Assembly (NCBI GenBank): GCA_012932865.1
Contig: SAXG01000047.1
Coordinates: forward strand, 62,001-126,000
Reading direction: 5' to 3'
From: Amylostereum areolatum
Taxonomy: Eukaryota > Basidiomycota > Agaricomycetes > Russulales > Stereaceae
Length of the DNA stretch: 64,000 bases
In this document: in pieces, positions 12,231-22,524 of the stretch
How positions within the stretch are numbered: position 1 is the stretch's first letter
Layout of the letters: every line of letters starts with the position of its first letter
Made by a program: the position numbers and the translations under genes
Notes under the pieces: generated by a model
Database searches by the model: none
What the model saw: the letters and a program-made list of their open reading frames with translations, nothing else
What the model was told of the DNA's origin: nothing

Positions 12231-14020
12231 CGGGGTGAACTTGCCTAAAGAAATAAGTCAACCAACTCTCCGGGGCATGAGGTACATGTATTTTCAACCA
12301 CGGAAAAGCGAATTGATCTGGGATGCCTGGGTCGACTTTCAGCGTCGCCTCCGATGGCGCCTGTTTTTTTAGCTTTGAGAACGGGGATGATACCCCTTAC
12401 GATCCTGACTTCGACGTGCGCAAACCCTCTAAAAGACGCCGCCGAAGTTACCGCTTTATTTAGAACTCGGCCTCCGCAGAGGACGGCTCTTCGTGATGAA
12501 TACGATAGCCAAAGTCCCGCCGGAGATGGAGATGAGCACTTTTAAGCCGTTGGCTCCTGCTCCCCGCCCCGACTAAAAGAGTTCCTTGTCGATAATGATT
12601 ATGTAGTCACTGCTACCGACAAAAACTTAGGACTCGCGGTGTCACAACGGGCCTGGATCGTTGAAAAATGTACGGACATCTTAAAAGATGTAACAACTAT
12701 AAACCGTTGTCTGTGGTAGAGGCCACGGTATATTAGATAAGAAATGATTGAGATGGACGCGCTCGCTGAGTTGGCGACCGATTATCTCTGGGAAGAAGGT
12801 ACCGTCGACGAGTTTTTGCGGTCAAAAATTACGCCCGCGGCGCAAATCACAAGGTCCCCCAGTTCTATGGTATCCCTAAGATACATAAAGAACCGGTTAA
12901 AATGAGGCCCATAATCCCATGCCACAGCGCCGTTATGAATCCCGCTGCAAAGTACGTTTCTAAAAAACTTAAACCGCTCGTACAAGCGGCGCCAACCATT
13001 ATTCATGGTACTAAAGACTTGGCGATAAAATTAAGTAAGCTCGAATTGCGTCGCGATCGAAAGTGGTTCATCATCACACCGCCGACGTCGTCGCGTATTA
13101 CCCATCGATTCCCATCAGAAATGCCTTGATATTATTTATTCGCATTACCTTGAGGTTCTACTGGGAAAACGACCCCGAATATGATACGCCTCGCGCGCGC
13201 ATGTTGCAAAGTATCTTCCGACGACTCTTAGACGTCGAACACCGAGCTTGTAACACAGTTTCAAGATAAATTTTACCTTCAGAAGATCGGCCTCGCAATG
13301 GGCGTGCCGACTCGCCCGATCTCGCTAACCTGTACGGGTGGGAGTTCGAGCGTAAAGTTAAAATCCTTGACGACCCGAACGTCCCGTTCTATGGTCGCTA
13401 TATCGACGATGTCTTCGCCATCGTGTACGCCGAAAGTGAGACTGAGCCGTACGCTATATGAGCGAAAAAGTTAATTCGATGATGTGTTTTAGAGTGGTCC
13501 GCGTCTGCCTCTTGGCAGCCGTTTTTAGACATGGCAATCTATCGCGATGAGGTTGGAACCCTTCAGCACATGCCGTACCGCAAAGCGCGGAACCACACCG
13601 AAAGAATTCCTTGGATATCCTTCCACCCGCTTGATGTAAAGCGTGGTACTTTTATTGGAGAGATGTCCCGGCTAGCGACGTTGATAGTACCCCTAGTACT
13701 TACTATACCGCACTAGAGGACTTAGTAACCCTCTACGTGAAACGCGGCTACCCGAGAAGACTGGTTGAATCTTGGCGGATGAAAAATCACCGAGAACGGT
13801 GGGATAAACGACTAAACGTTACTGTCAATAAGCACGACAACGTTCTCGTTCTGAAAACCGAGTTCAACTCAGCATGGAACTATTTCGACGCCTCGAAATT
13901 AGGCGACCCGATCTTAGGATACTGGCGCGAGTACATGACACGTACCGATCGCGCCGAATACAGTTTTCCTGATTCCCGGCTCCGGACGGCGAACTCTCTA
14001 GCCTAGCGGGCACTAAAGCG
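12231..14020 (+). mobile_element. Penelope-like retroelement reverse transcriptase, decayed
   Basis: Translated in pieces on plus: GMRYMYFQPRKSELIWDAW (12280-12340), VVTATDKNLGLAVSQRAWIV (12605-12665), FYGIPKIHKEPVKMRPIIPC (12865-12920), DVVAYYPSIPIRNA (13085-13130), KIGLAMGV (13283) and FYGRYIDDVFAIVYAE (13388-13435). The KIHK block, PSIP block and YIDDV catalytic motif in this order are diagnostic of Penelope-like elements. A C-terminal stretch YVKRGYPRRLVESWRMKNHR follows at 13735. I see no GIY-YIG endonuclease after it, which fits the endonuclease-deficient, telomere-associated fungal group (Coprina). Many frameshifts and stops break the frame, so the copy is dead or error-laden. Telomere-type repeats follow about 0.9 kb downstream. 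Confidence 0.85.
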
Positions 14021-14893
14021 GATCTTTTGGTCCCTGTCGGACCCGTAATGACGGCTCGAGGATCTACCTCCCGCGATATCCGTAAATTAGATATCCTTGA
14101 CCGTCGATTGATTACGAGCCGCAAGCGCACTCGTAATCTTTTCGACTTAACAAGTCTTTGGAAAAAGATCGTGATCGAAAAGCTCGACGAGCGTATGGGG
14201 GGGAGGTATCAGCCCCTTTCGACGACACTCCTGTCGCAACCCGTACAACATCTCTCGTCGGCGGCTCTGCCGTTTCGACTTCCTATCCGGCTGGTAACGC
14301 CGAGGTGGACTATGAAGAAGAAGAAAACGAATATCCACCGACGCTCGTCGTCGCCGTCTCCCGAGCATGGCGCTCCGGCGCCTGGTAGACAGCATCTGGG
14401 TTGATTCCATCTAAGCCGCGCGTAAGCCGCACCCTAACCGGCGTCCTTTCAGGGGTCCTTCGAGAATGGTGGCGCAGTGCGCTTGGTGGTCTAACGACCT
14501 GGCCGCGTTTGCGTCCCCGGCGGGACCGGTGATGACGCGGCTCCTCTGTGAAGGGTCATTAGCAGGTCTTCGGATCAGCTATGGACATTTGGGAACATGT
14601 ACGGCGGTTGGAAACTCCGCTCGGACGCCTGCGCATTGCTTCGGCGGAAGGCGGGGTACCCTCTTCGGCCTAAGGTGCTTACACCGGAGGCCTGTATTTG
14701 TCCCCCGATCATGGGTCATGTCCGCTCCGACGTTAACGCCCGGGACACTATGCGGACGTGGTCTGCTGTCTATCCCTGAGATAGGAGTTTAAAGCTGTCT
14801 CGAGGCTTTAACTATTAATCTACTCTTGTAGGTACATCGTTAGTCGAAAGGCGACGGACGGTATTAACCGAATTAGATAGGGACTCCCACTTG
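14021..14893. other. 3' part of the Penelope-like element, no further gene
   Basis: Short plus-strand frames continue after the reverse transcriptase (for example LDILDRRLITSRKRTRNLF near 14090, NEYPPTLVVAV near 14330), probably the decayed C-terminal end or 3' region of the element. The rest, up to the telomere-type repeats, has nothing recognisable. Confidence 0.4.
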
Positions 14894-14918
14894 CCCTAAC
14901 CCTAACCCGAACCCTAAC
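14894..14918. repeat. Telomere-type repeat island 1 (CCCTAA)n
   Basis: About four units of CCCTAA, one with a single change (CCCGAA). The G-rich TTAGGG strand is the minus strand. TTAGGG is the common filamentous-fungal telomere unit. The array is too short for a functional chromosome end here and is flanked by unique sequence, so it is interstitial. Confidence 0.9.
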
Positions 14919-14971
14919 GTACGTACTATGCCTTAGTCGGCATGTAAAATTGCAAAGAACATCCATCTTAG

Positions 14972-15003
14972 CCTAACCCTAACCCCTAACCCTAACCCTA
15001 ACC
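14972..15003. repeat. Telomere-type repeat island 2 (CCCTAA)n
   Basis: About five CCCTAA units including one C-slippage unit, in the same orientation as island 1 and 53 bp from it. Confidence 0.9.
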
Positions 15004-15021
15004 GGTAGGATGATAACTAAC

Positions 15022-15052
15022 CCGACCTAGGCTCGTTCCTCGCCTAGGTCGG
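15022..15052. repeat. Perfect 11-bp hairpin
   Basis: CCGACCTAGGC (15022-15032) and GCCTAGGTCGG (15042-15052) are exact reverse complements around a 9-nt loop. It begins 18 bp after telomere-type island 2. Confidence 0.85.
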
Positions 15053-15105
15053 CATTATCCGAGTTAAGCGCCCTCCGGCCCGGCATGGTCCGGTCACGGG
15101 TTCTT

Positions 15106-15129
15106 AGCGCCCGGCTAATCCCGGGCGCT
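15106..15129. repeat. Perfect 9-bp hairpin
   Basis: AGCGCCCGG (15106-15114) and CCGGGCGCT (15121-15129) with loop CTAATC. A looser stem follows at about 15216-15251 (CTCGGCATCTC with GAGATAGCCCGAG). Confidence 0.8.
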
Positions 15130-15411
15130 CATTTCGGCGGCTCCGCCCCGACTTGATCGGTTCGGGTTCCGGTCCGAGTATTGGCGCTGGCTTCGGCCCG
15201 TCTAGACGCTCGGCAGCTCGGCATCTCGGCTTCGGCTTTGAGATAGCCCGAGACGGAGTCTAGGTGTCTTGGCACGGTGTTCTTAGGCCGCTTATGACGC
15301 AACATATGACGTCGACGGTCTGGACTGCCCCGGAGTCACGTCTCCGACGACAAATCAAGCTTAGCAATTGACAAAAGTGGAACGACGCAAAGTCGTACGA
15401 CCCGCGTCGCT

Positions 15412-15431
15412 TTAGTAATGCGCATTACTAA
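15412..15431. repeat. Perfect 20-bp palindrome
   Basis: TTAGTAATGCGCATTACTAA is fully self-complementary. Directly before it, near 15382-15409, CGACGC and GCGTCG enclose the 10-bp palindrome GTCGTACGAC. Confidence 0.85.
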
Positions 15432-15531
15432 GGGATCTGAAGAGCCTATAAAGGCGAAAGTGTAGGTAACGACTTGGCCCCCCAAGCCGCACTCATCCCG
15501 CGCACGCCCTCTCTCGTAGCATAGATATATC

Positions 15532-15565
15532 GCGTGTGCTTCGCACACGCTCTCCCTAACCCTAC
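15532..15565. repeat. 8-bp hairpin abutting telomere-type island 3
   Basis: GCGTGTGC and GCACACGC enclose a TTC loop at 15532-15550. CCCTAACCCTA follows at 15554-15564. Degenerate CTAACCCTAAG units recur near 15681-15705. Confidence 0.75.
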
Positions 15566-16178
15566 ACGCCCGGAGTCCGTAGTAAACAGATCATTGAGAA
15601 TACAATAGTATATAATATCTAATCAGACAATGGTAGGGAGATGGGATTTTCGATGTCCAAACCAGGCTCGCGAAGAAAAGCTAACCCTAAGCCCCGCTAA
15701 CCCCAAGGGGGGGGTCCAAAACACCATACAATAGACACCACGTACTTTTGCAAATAAAATCGCCTTCAGTACTCCTTAAGCACCATAACCACGGCGTAGC
15801 TCCTAGTTAGAGGACTATCACCCAACACGCGCGGTATCCTGTCCTCGCCATTCGAAGAACGCAACTCATTGTCTATGGAGCATGATTGTGTAAGAGTACG
15901 TTACGACGGCGCAAGATTAGATACATGAGCATAGATGTCCTCCGGCCCGCGCGTGTGAGGACAGCAAGTGAACAAGGGTATGGTGGTGGTGCGCGCTGGC
16001 GCGAGGAGTTGTGGGGAATATGTACAGAGGTATGTACAGAACAGCGCTAGCCGCGCGGGCAATATCTACGGGTTGGGATAGCGGCGCCACCGCACGGATG
16101 GTATGGAAAGGAACGATGCGGAAGAGGCGCACGAGGGTGACAGGGTAACAGGAAAAGTGCAGACAGAAAAAGTCTCGG
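15566..16178. other. Subtelomere-like spacer, no gene
   Basis: Apart from degenerate CTAACCC units near 15681-15705, nothing is recognisable. Frames are short on both strands. Confidence 0.4.
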
Positions 16179-18408
16179 TCAAATGGGTCTTAGCCCCTGC
16201 GGTCCCAATAGGTACGTAGTCAGCAATAGGAATCGAACAGAAACGTCGACGTAGCACGTCCGTGGGTCCTTCCCTCGCGCGCCGCGCAGGTTCGCGACGC
16301 CGCCCGCGACGCTGGACATGGTGTGCCCGTAGAAGAAGATGCTCCGTGCGGCGACCTCCTGCTCGACCTGCGCGCGGACGTCGCCGAAGAGGAGCGGCGA
16401 GCCGACGATCCGACGGTCCTCGGGATCGATGAGGTCCGTGATGAGCACCGCTCCGACGCTCTTGACGTACTCGATGTCGGACGCGTTTTCGCTCAGTGGC
16501 GAGGGAACGGGGACAGGGAAATGCGTGAGCGGGGAACGGAGCGCGCAAGGAAGGGTCGCACTTGTCTTCTGGGATGGGGGCAGGGACATGCTCGAAAAGG
16601 CCGTCGGGCGTGATGCCGTGCACGGCGACCGTGCGCGGGGGCTCTTGCGACTTGAAGATGTCGTGGACGATACGCATGCCGTCCTTGAGCGGCGGTCCAT
16701 GATGCGGTTGATATGGCGCTCGACCGTGGCTTCCGCCCAGCCCAAGATGGCGACTGTTCGCGAGGTTAGCGCGCGAGCTCGAGACCGGGAGCGTAGATGC
16801 TGGGCCCACTTACAGTCGCGGCGGCGCATGTGCGCGGACATGTACTATCGGCCGCCGTTGAGGCGTTGCATTTTGGCGCCAGACGGTCGCCGAGCATTCG
16901 CACGGGAGGGATGACTGGAGGGACATATGAGTGTGGGGGCGAGCGGCCGCACACGAAGAGGCACGCACGATGGACGCCGTTGAGCACGAGCGAGGCGAAG
17001 TTGATTCTGGCTTCGGACGTTGTGAAACGGAGAGTGCCCTGTGAACGACGTCAGGATCCGCCAGGTCCCCCCTCAAGACAGACGCAAGACGCACCGCTTG
17101 CGATTCCAGTGAATTTCGCCGGTGATGTGGAAGACGTCCGCGTCCGAGCCGCCGACATCGTCAACGAGCCCCCGCATCTGGGGACCATGCCGATCTCGGT
17201 CTCCCAGTCGGTGACGGCCTTGAACATCTCGACGAACGAGCCGCGGAAGGAGTGATGAACGTCCAGCCGTTTGCGTGCAGGATGCGCTCGAACTCGGCGT
17301 CGTCCTTCCAGGTGGCGAGGCCCTGGTCGCGCAGGGTGTTTTGGGCGTGGGCGATGCCGAGGGTCTTACCGTTGAGCTGGCCACGGAGGGCTTCGAAGAT
17401 GGGGCCGCTCTCGGCCGCGGGGACGTTCTTCAGCATTCGGTCGACGCGCACCATGCCCTCCGGCTCCCATTCGTCGGCCTGGATTTCGAGGAGGGTCGGG
17501 CGGAGGGGGGCGAGGTGGTAGTGACCGGGTCCCAGGCGCCGTTGGCCCGCTCGAGGGAGGTGGGAAGATGGTGGAGGCGCAGGTACTCGGCCACGGTGAC
17601 GACGGAGTGTTGTTGTCGGAGGCGGGGAAGGTTGATCATCAACTGGATGGGAAGGCGCCAGGCGATTTGTTCTTCATCTGGGAGGTACTAGAAGTCGCCC
17701 ATGCTGATCTCCTCGCCGCGGTGGAAGCGCGTTGCGTTCGAGGAGCGACGTCCCTGCGGATTGCGACGGTCAGAATGGGGAGGTGCTTGGCGGGGCGGGC
17801 GCTCGGCGTGAGAGCGCACGAGGAAGTCGAGATTGGACTCACATTTCGAAGAGACATGAGCGAGCGTAGACGAAGGAGGGAATGACGAAGGTGCGGTTGA
17901 GGAGTTGGGAGTGAAGGATGCCGGCTTCGATGATGTAGCGGACCTAGAGGAGTTCGGGTGAGCGAGAGTTTTCAAGAAGGCGATCGGGCGGGTGTGGAGA
18001 CATACGTTGTTCCAGCCCAACTGGAGCGGCCAGTCCCTCGCGTAGTACCCGCGCGTCTTCGCACCATGTCCTCCACGCGCTGCCACGTCCATTCATCCTC
18101 GGTGGGGAAGACGGCGTTGCCGGTGTGCGGTCGGATGTGCTGTTCTCGACGGCACTCGCGGCGCAATCGCTTGCACCGTAGGAGGAGTGAGGGTGAGGGG
18201 CCGAGAGGAGAGAGTCGGAGTGTAGGGCAGACGAGAGGAAGAGAAAGCCTAGGAGCGCGGCGGAGGCGAAGATGAGGGCGGTCCAGAAGCGCGGACCTCT
18301 GCTGGGAATACGCGTGCGCGCACCGCCGAGGAGCTCGTACGACCCTCTTTGCCACTGTTCGCGATGCCCGTCAGCGTCCGTTGGCGCATCAAGCAGGGGG
18401 ATACGCAT
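16179..18408 (-). CDS. GDP-fucose protein O-fucosyltransferase-like, type II membrane protein
   Basis: The ATG at 18408 opens a short cytosolic stretch, then a membrane anchor (FWTALIFASAALLGFLFLSS). Family blocks follow on minus: WTWQRVEDMVRRR, RDWPLQLGWNN (about 18030), YIIEAGILHSQLLNRTFVIP (17940-17890), LMINLPRLRQQHSVVTVAEY (17650-17580), VDDVGGSDADVFHITGEIHW, AHMRRRDFAILGWAE spliced across 16830/16754 (the HMRRGD-type nucleotide-sugar motif), and YVKSVGAVLITDLIDPEDRR to SVAGGVANLRGARGKDPRT. It would act in the Golgi lumen transferring a sugar from a nucleotide donor; fucose is inferred from family. At least four frame breaks occur outside introns (near 18130, 18045, 17255, 17185 and 16690), mostly in short homopolymers, so the gene is either mis-sequenced or dead. 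The 3' end is approximate. Confidence 0.75.
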
Positions 18409-18863
18409 ACCTGAGCCATCGGAGTGGGAGAACGGGGAGGAGAACGGATGGGGAGGGAAGGAAAGAGGGAAGGTGTTGGCAACGAGAAATATAGTGGCGC
18501 ACGTGACGCTGTGATGATATGCGGGCGCCACAGCTTAAGCCTTCGACGAGCGTTCTTCGTCGATGGCTCGGCGTGGGAGTTGAGGGAAGCCTCATATTTG
18601 CAAGTAGAACGTGTCGACTTGCAAGGCGGAGAGAAGGTGTAGCATTGGTGTAGCACTAGCAGAGGCGTGTAGTACGCGGCTGGCCGGAGGCGCTGTAGGG
18701 CGGTCGGTGTTCGAAAAGAGACGTCACATGATATGCCGACCACCGGCTGACCGAACTCTCGACAAGGCTATCCGCGAGTAAAGGTAGACTACTTCAGCGC
18801 TCAGCCTCCTCCTCGTACTTGCTCTGGGTTCTTGTCTCGAGCCCCTGCATATACCTCTTCAAA
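18409..18863. other. Divergent promoter region
   Basis: 455 bp between the starts of the fucosyltransferase-like gene (minus) and the LRR gene (plus). CT-rich tracts lie before each start. No reliable TATA box and no third gene seen. Confidence 0.5.
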
Positions 18864-21538
18864 ATGTCACGTATACCCCAAACATCATCTCGGACTCCCA
18901 CAAAACCAAAGGCTGCCACTGCGACACCCCGCACAACCGGCAGTGCGGGCACGGTATCTAATCCTCGCCTCGCCAACCCAGCCAAATCTCGTCTCGCCGT
19001 GCCGAGTCCTTCCTCGTCGCGCTTGCGTTCTCCATCTCCGTCGAACACTCAAGAATCGCCATCTCCATCCCCCACCCGCGGGCCTCGCTTACGCACAAAG
19101 TCGATGCCCAAACCCCGCAGAAGCACGCGGTCGACGAACCGCGCCGAAAGTACCCGTGAGCATCAAGGAGGCGATCGCTCTCAAACGCGCAGAAGCGAAG
19201 AAGGCGATGACCCAGAAACCACCCGCTGGAGATCAATGGTCCGGCATGGAGGAGGCTCTCCTGCGGAGTTTGAGCGAAAGCGGTTGATGACGGGTCGGAC
19301 GTTGGTCGGTGGCCTTTGCGAGAGACCATCGAGCGTGCGCGAAACTCAGGTATGCGCCATTTTCGTTCACTCTGCATCGGAGGTCGCTGACGCGACAAGG
19401 ACCCCTATGAAAGGTTCTATCAACTTATCGACTCGCTCCCTCCCTTGCATACCATCCGCCCTTTTCGAGATCCATCTCGGTATAACTCCCCAAAAGCTTG
19501 AAAGCGTTCCGGATAGACACCCCTTCCTGAAAACCCCAAACAAAAAGGCGCCACCGGCAACGCTCCGTCGTGGTTCGACCAGCCGATCTCGAAATGCTCA
19601 AGGCGTGGAACAACGAGATCATCGAGATCCAGCCCGAAATCTCGCTCTTTGGCTCGCTGAAAACGATCGACGTACGTCATTTCGTCTATCTGCCCTCCAC
19701 AGCATCCTAACAGTATCCATAGCTTCACAATAACCGACTTGCCTCTCTTCCTGAGACTTTCGCCGACCTGCCATCTCTAGTCACGCTCGACCTCTCCAAA
19801 ACTCTCTATCGACCCTCCGGGAAAATTCTTCTCACTTCCTCCCTCGTCAATCTCAATATATCCAATAACGCCTACCTCCCCCTCCCTTTCAACGCGCCCT
19901 TTGCCGGTGGACTCTGAATGCTTATGCGAAGAAGGGCGACTATTTCTCACCTGCCGTCGTCCGCGCAGATACGCCGTTGCCCAAGCTGATCCCTCAACGC
20001 GGCCACAACAAGATCGTCGCCGAGAGCATCGACGCCTCAGCACTTCCACAAGGTCTGGTCAAGGTCGATTTGGCGGCAAATCCCCTAGGGTCTGCAGCCC
20101 CCTTCCTTTCCGCACTTGCCAGCCTCTCCCACTGCAAGAAATCTACATGGGCCGTGCGACACTTACCGATACCTCCTTCCCTCCAGACCTTCTCGCTTCC
20201 GTCGCCACGCCTTTCCCCAAACTCACCTTTATCGACCTGGAAGAAACCCAAGCTATCAGGAGGCCGTCACGGAGGCTCTCTCCCGGGTCCCCGCAGAGCT
20301 GGCCATCGGTAACCCCGACCCGGCGTCAACGACCCAAACCACCTCAGAGGATGGAGGCGCGCTCTTCTCCGGGTGATCATCGGGAAGAAAGTCGTCGTGA
20401 AGCCTGGGAAATCGAGGCTGACCGTCGCGCCAAGCTGCGCCAAATGCGGAGCGCCGGAAACCTTCGAGAGAGTGCCCAGCAGCGGCGTCCTCGTCCTCTT
20501 CTCCGCCTGTGCCCGCGCCCACCTCACGGCCAAACCCACGCGAGCTCCGCCAAAGCACCGCCATCCCCTCAAGCGGCCTTGAAAGAGCAGTGGGAATCGA
20601 GGCGGAGCAGGGCCTTCTCACTGAAGGCGGACGACGACGAGCTCGCGCGCTCGCGGCCCTGCAAAAGGCATCGGCGGCTGAGAACGACCCTCAGCCCGAG
20701 TCCAATGGTCCCGTCGTTCTCAGCAATAAATATTGGGACCAGCGGCTGCTCACGGTGACCCTCCCCCGCTCGCCCCACCGCACAGCAACCACAACCGCAA
20801 TTTCTCCCTGGTAACAGACCGGTCGTATGGCGCAAGTACGGACCTTACCCTTCCAACGGCAACGCTTCCTCTCCCCCCCTTGTTTCACAGCCATTCGCGG
20901 ACACACTCCGCATCCTCGAGCTCAAGGGCCGGCGTGCCGACCCATCGTTCTCCCTCCCCGACGCCGATGGGCCCTGCCTTCCTCGACTAGAGGAACTACG
21001 TGGAGGGCTGCGCGCTGGGGGACGAAGTTTCAACCACGCGCGGCGAGGACAGAGCCCGCGCCGACACGCTCTCAACGCTCTCAAAGCTTTTCCCGAGCCT
21101 CAAGGTGCTCGACCTGTCTTACAACAACTTGACCTCGACCGCCACGTCCTCCGCCACACTCTCCTCGCTCGTTTCTTCGGGACCGGGCGTGCGGGACTCG
21201 CACCCTGCGTTTGCGGGGCAACCGGCTCGAGAATCTCGGCGGGCTGCAGATGCTGGCGCGCACGCTCTTTGGGTGAGGGTGGCCGACGAGGGCAGGAAGA
21301 GCTGGACGCTGGAGGAGTGGACGTTAGGGAGAACTCGATTGAATCCTTAGGTGGGGAGCTCGGATTACTCCCGCTTGACGTGTTTCTTGTGGAGGGGAAT
21401 GTGTACGTCCACCCATCCTTAGACGAGTGCGCCGTATGCTGACGGATTCAACGTAGATTCCGAGTCCCGGCGCGGAGGGTATGGGAGCGGGAGGGAACGA
21501 AGGGGCTTCTGACCTGGCTGGGGAGCAGGCTGGCATGA
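18864..21538 (+). CDS. Leucine-rich repeat protein (LRRC40-like)
   Basis: The ATG at 18864 starts a Ser/Pro/Arg-rich N-terminus. The conserved VPVSIKEAIALKRAEAKKA is at 19153-19210, then WPLRETIERARNSG before a GTATGC donor near 19350. LRRs follow: SLFGSLKTIDLHNNRLASLP (spliced over 19673-19731), LPSLVTLDLSKN, LVKVDLAANPLGSAAPFLSA (20055-20115), IYMGRATLTDTSFPPDLLAS, LKVLDLSYNNLTS (21100-21130) and LRGNRLENLGGLQML. The end is DVFLVEGN, a GTGTAC intron, then FRVPARRVWEREGTKGLLTW to TGA 21536-21538. LRRs of this kind are protein-interaction scaffolds; no enzymatic role is implied. Conserved blocks hop between frames at least six times outside plausible introns (for example near 19110, 19290, 19800 and 20020), typical of single-base indels. 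Confidence 0.75.
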
Positions 21539-21639
21539 TCATGTTGTTGCTCCGGGGAATCGGATATTTGCACTTACATTGTCATCATCAGAGTTGACGC
21601 TATCCTAATTGGAGGTGCAATTGATTTCCGTGTAGTATC

Positions 21640-21729
21640 GCCGGGATAGCTCAGCTGGGAGAGCAACAGACTGAAGCCTTGAAGCTTAGGGTCTTCTGGA
21701 GGTCCCGTGTTCAATCCACGGTCCTGGCA
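21640..21729 (+). tRNA. tRNA-Phe (GAA) with intron
   Basis: GCCGGGATAGCTCAGCTGGG opens a normal acceptor and D arm. The anticodon region CAGACTGAAG carries GAA for Phe and is followed by an intron of about 17 nt, at the usual position one base 3' of the anticodon. The T arm GTCCCGTGTTCAATCCACGG and the 3' strand TCCTGGC pair with the acceptor GCCGGGA (one G-U), then discriminator A. All arms are intact, so it should be functional. Confidence 0.92.
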
Positions 21730-22371
21730 TGTGTGTTTGTTTTGCAAGTTTTTCTTTGCTCTTATTACCCGACGGTCGGCCGGCGGCCCGACAGCCGCCG
21801 TCGTCCGACGTCGAGTCGTCTCCGAGTTCGCTCCCGAGTCCCCGACTGTCCAACACCAGATATTCAAAGCCCCAAGTTGCTTCGGAGAGCTAACCTGCTC
21901 GAACCGCTCTCAGCCTCGCAATAACACTCCATGTGGAACTGATGTACAGCCGTCTGACACGGCTGTATGCGCCCGTGATGAATCAGGAAGAATCTCGCCG
22001 TGGGGAAGAAATAGGAAGAAGGTTGAGTGGGCCGTGGTACTCGGTTGACAGGGCCAGAGGCTGGCCCTGAAGGCGAGTTTTCTCTCTACGCCTTTTCGAG
22101 GTAAGGTCCTTAGACATGCCGTACTCGGGTAGAGCTCTCATCGTGCTTTCTGGCACGAATTCGTTTGAAGTGTTCTCCCCGGACTGGAGATATCAAAGTG
22201 CACTCTGGACCATCTCATCGGATTCGGGTCTGGCGGTCGAGCTTGCGATGGTGAGGTGGATGATGGTCAGAACTCCCCTGAATTTCCCTGAACAAAGACA
22301 GCGCCAGTACTTATCGCACAGATGAAGAAGTGAGGGCATTACCGACATACCCGATCTCGCCGGTGCCCTCC
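21730..22371. other. Intergenic before GH16 copy 2
   Basis: No gene recognised between the tRNA and the TATA element of the next gene. A short stretch near 21805-21830 (GACGTCGAGTCGTCTC) also occurs near 3226. Confidence 0.4.
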
Positions 22372-22378
22372 TATAAAT
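22372..22378 (+). promoter_or_regulatory. Candidate TATA box of GH16 copy 2
   Basis: TATAAAT lies about 150 bp before the ATG at 22525 and is followed by a long pyrimidine-rich leader, the usual layout of highly expressed fungal genes. Confidence 0.5.
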
Positions 22379-22524
22379 TTCCGCATGCAGAGTCGCCGTG
22401 CCGTCATTCTTTTCTCTTCGTCTGCAGGCCCGTTGCCTTTCCCCCTATCTTTTTATTTCATCCCACATTTTATTTTCCTTCTACTATTCCTGTCCTTCTT
22501 ACTTTTATCCATTCATCATTCGTC

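Noticed and set aside
14820..15300. Hammerhead ribozyme, as some Penelope-like elements carry one
   Set aside because: A GTCGAAAGGCGAC hairpin occurs near 14842, but the CUGANGA core partner was not found at suitable spacing.
15361..15552. Possible CRISPR-like array because of spaced palindromes
   Set aside because: The stems differ from each other and there are no repeated units with spacers; the genome is also a eukaryote.
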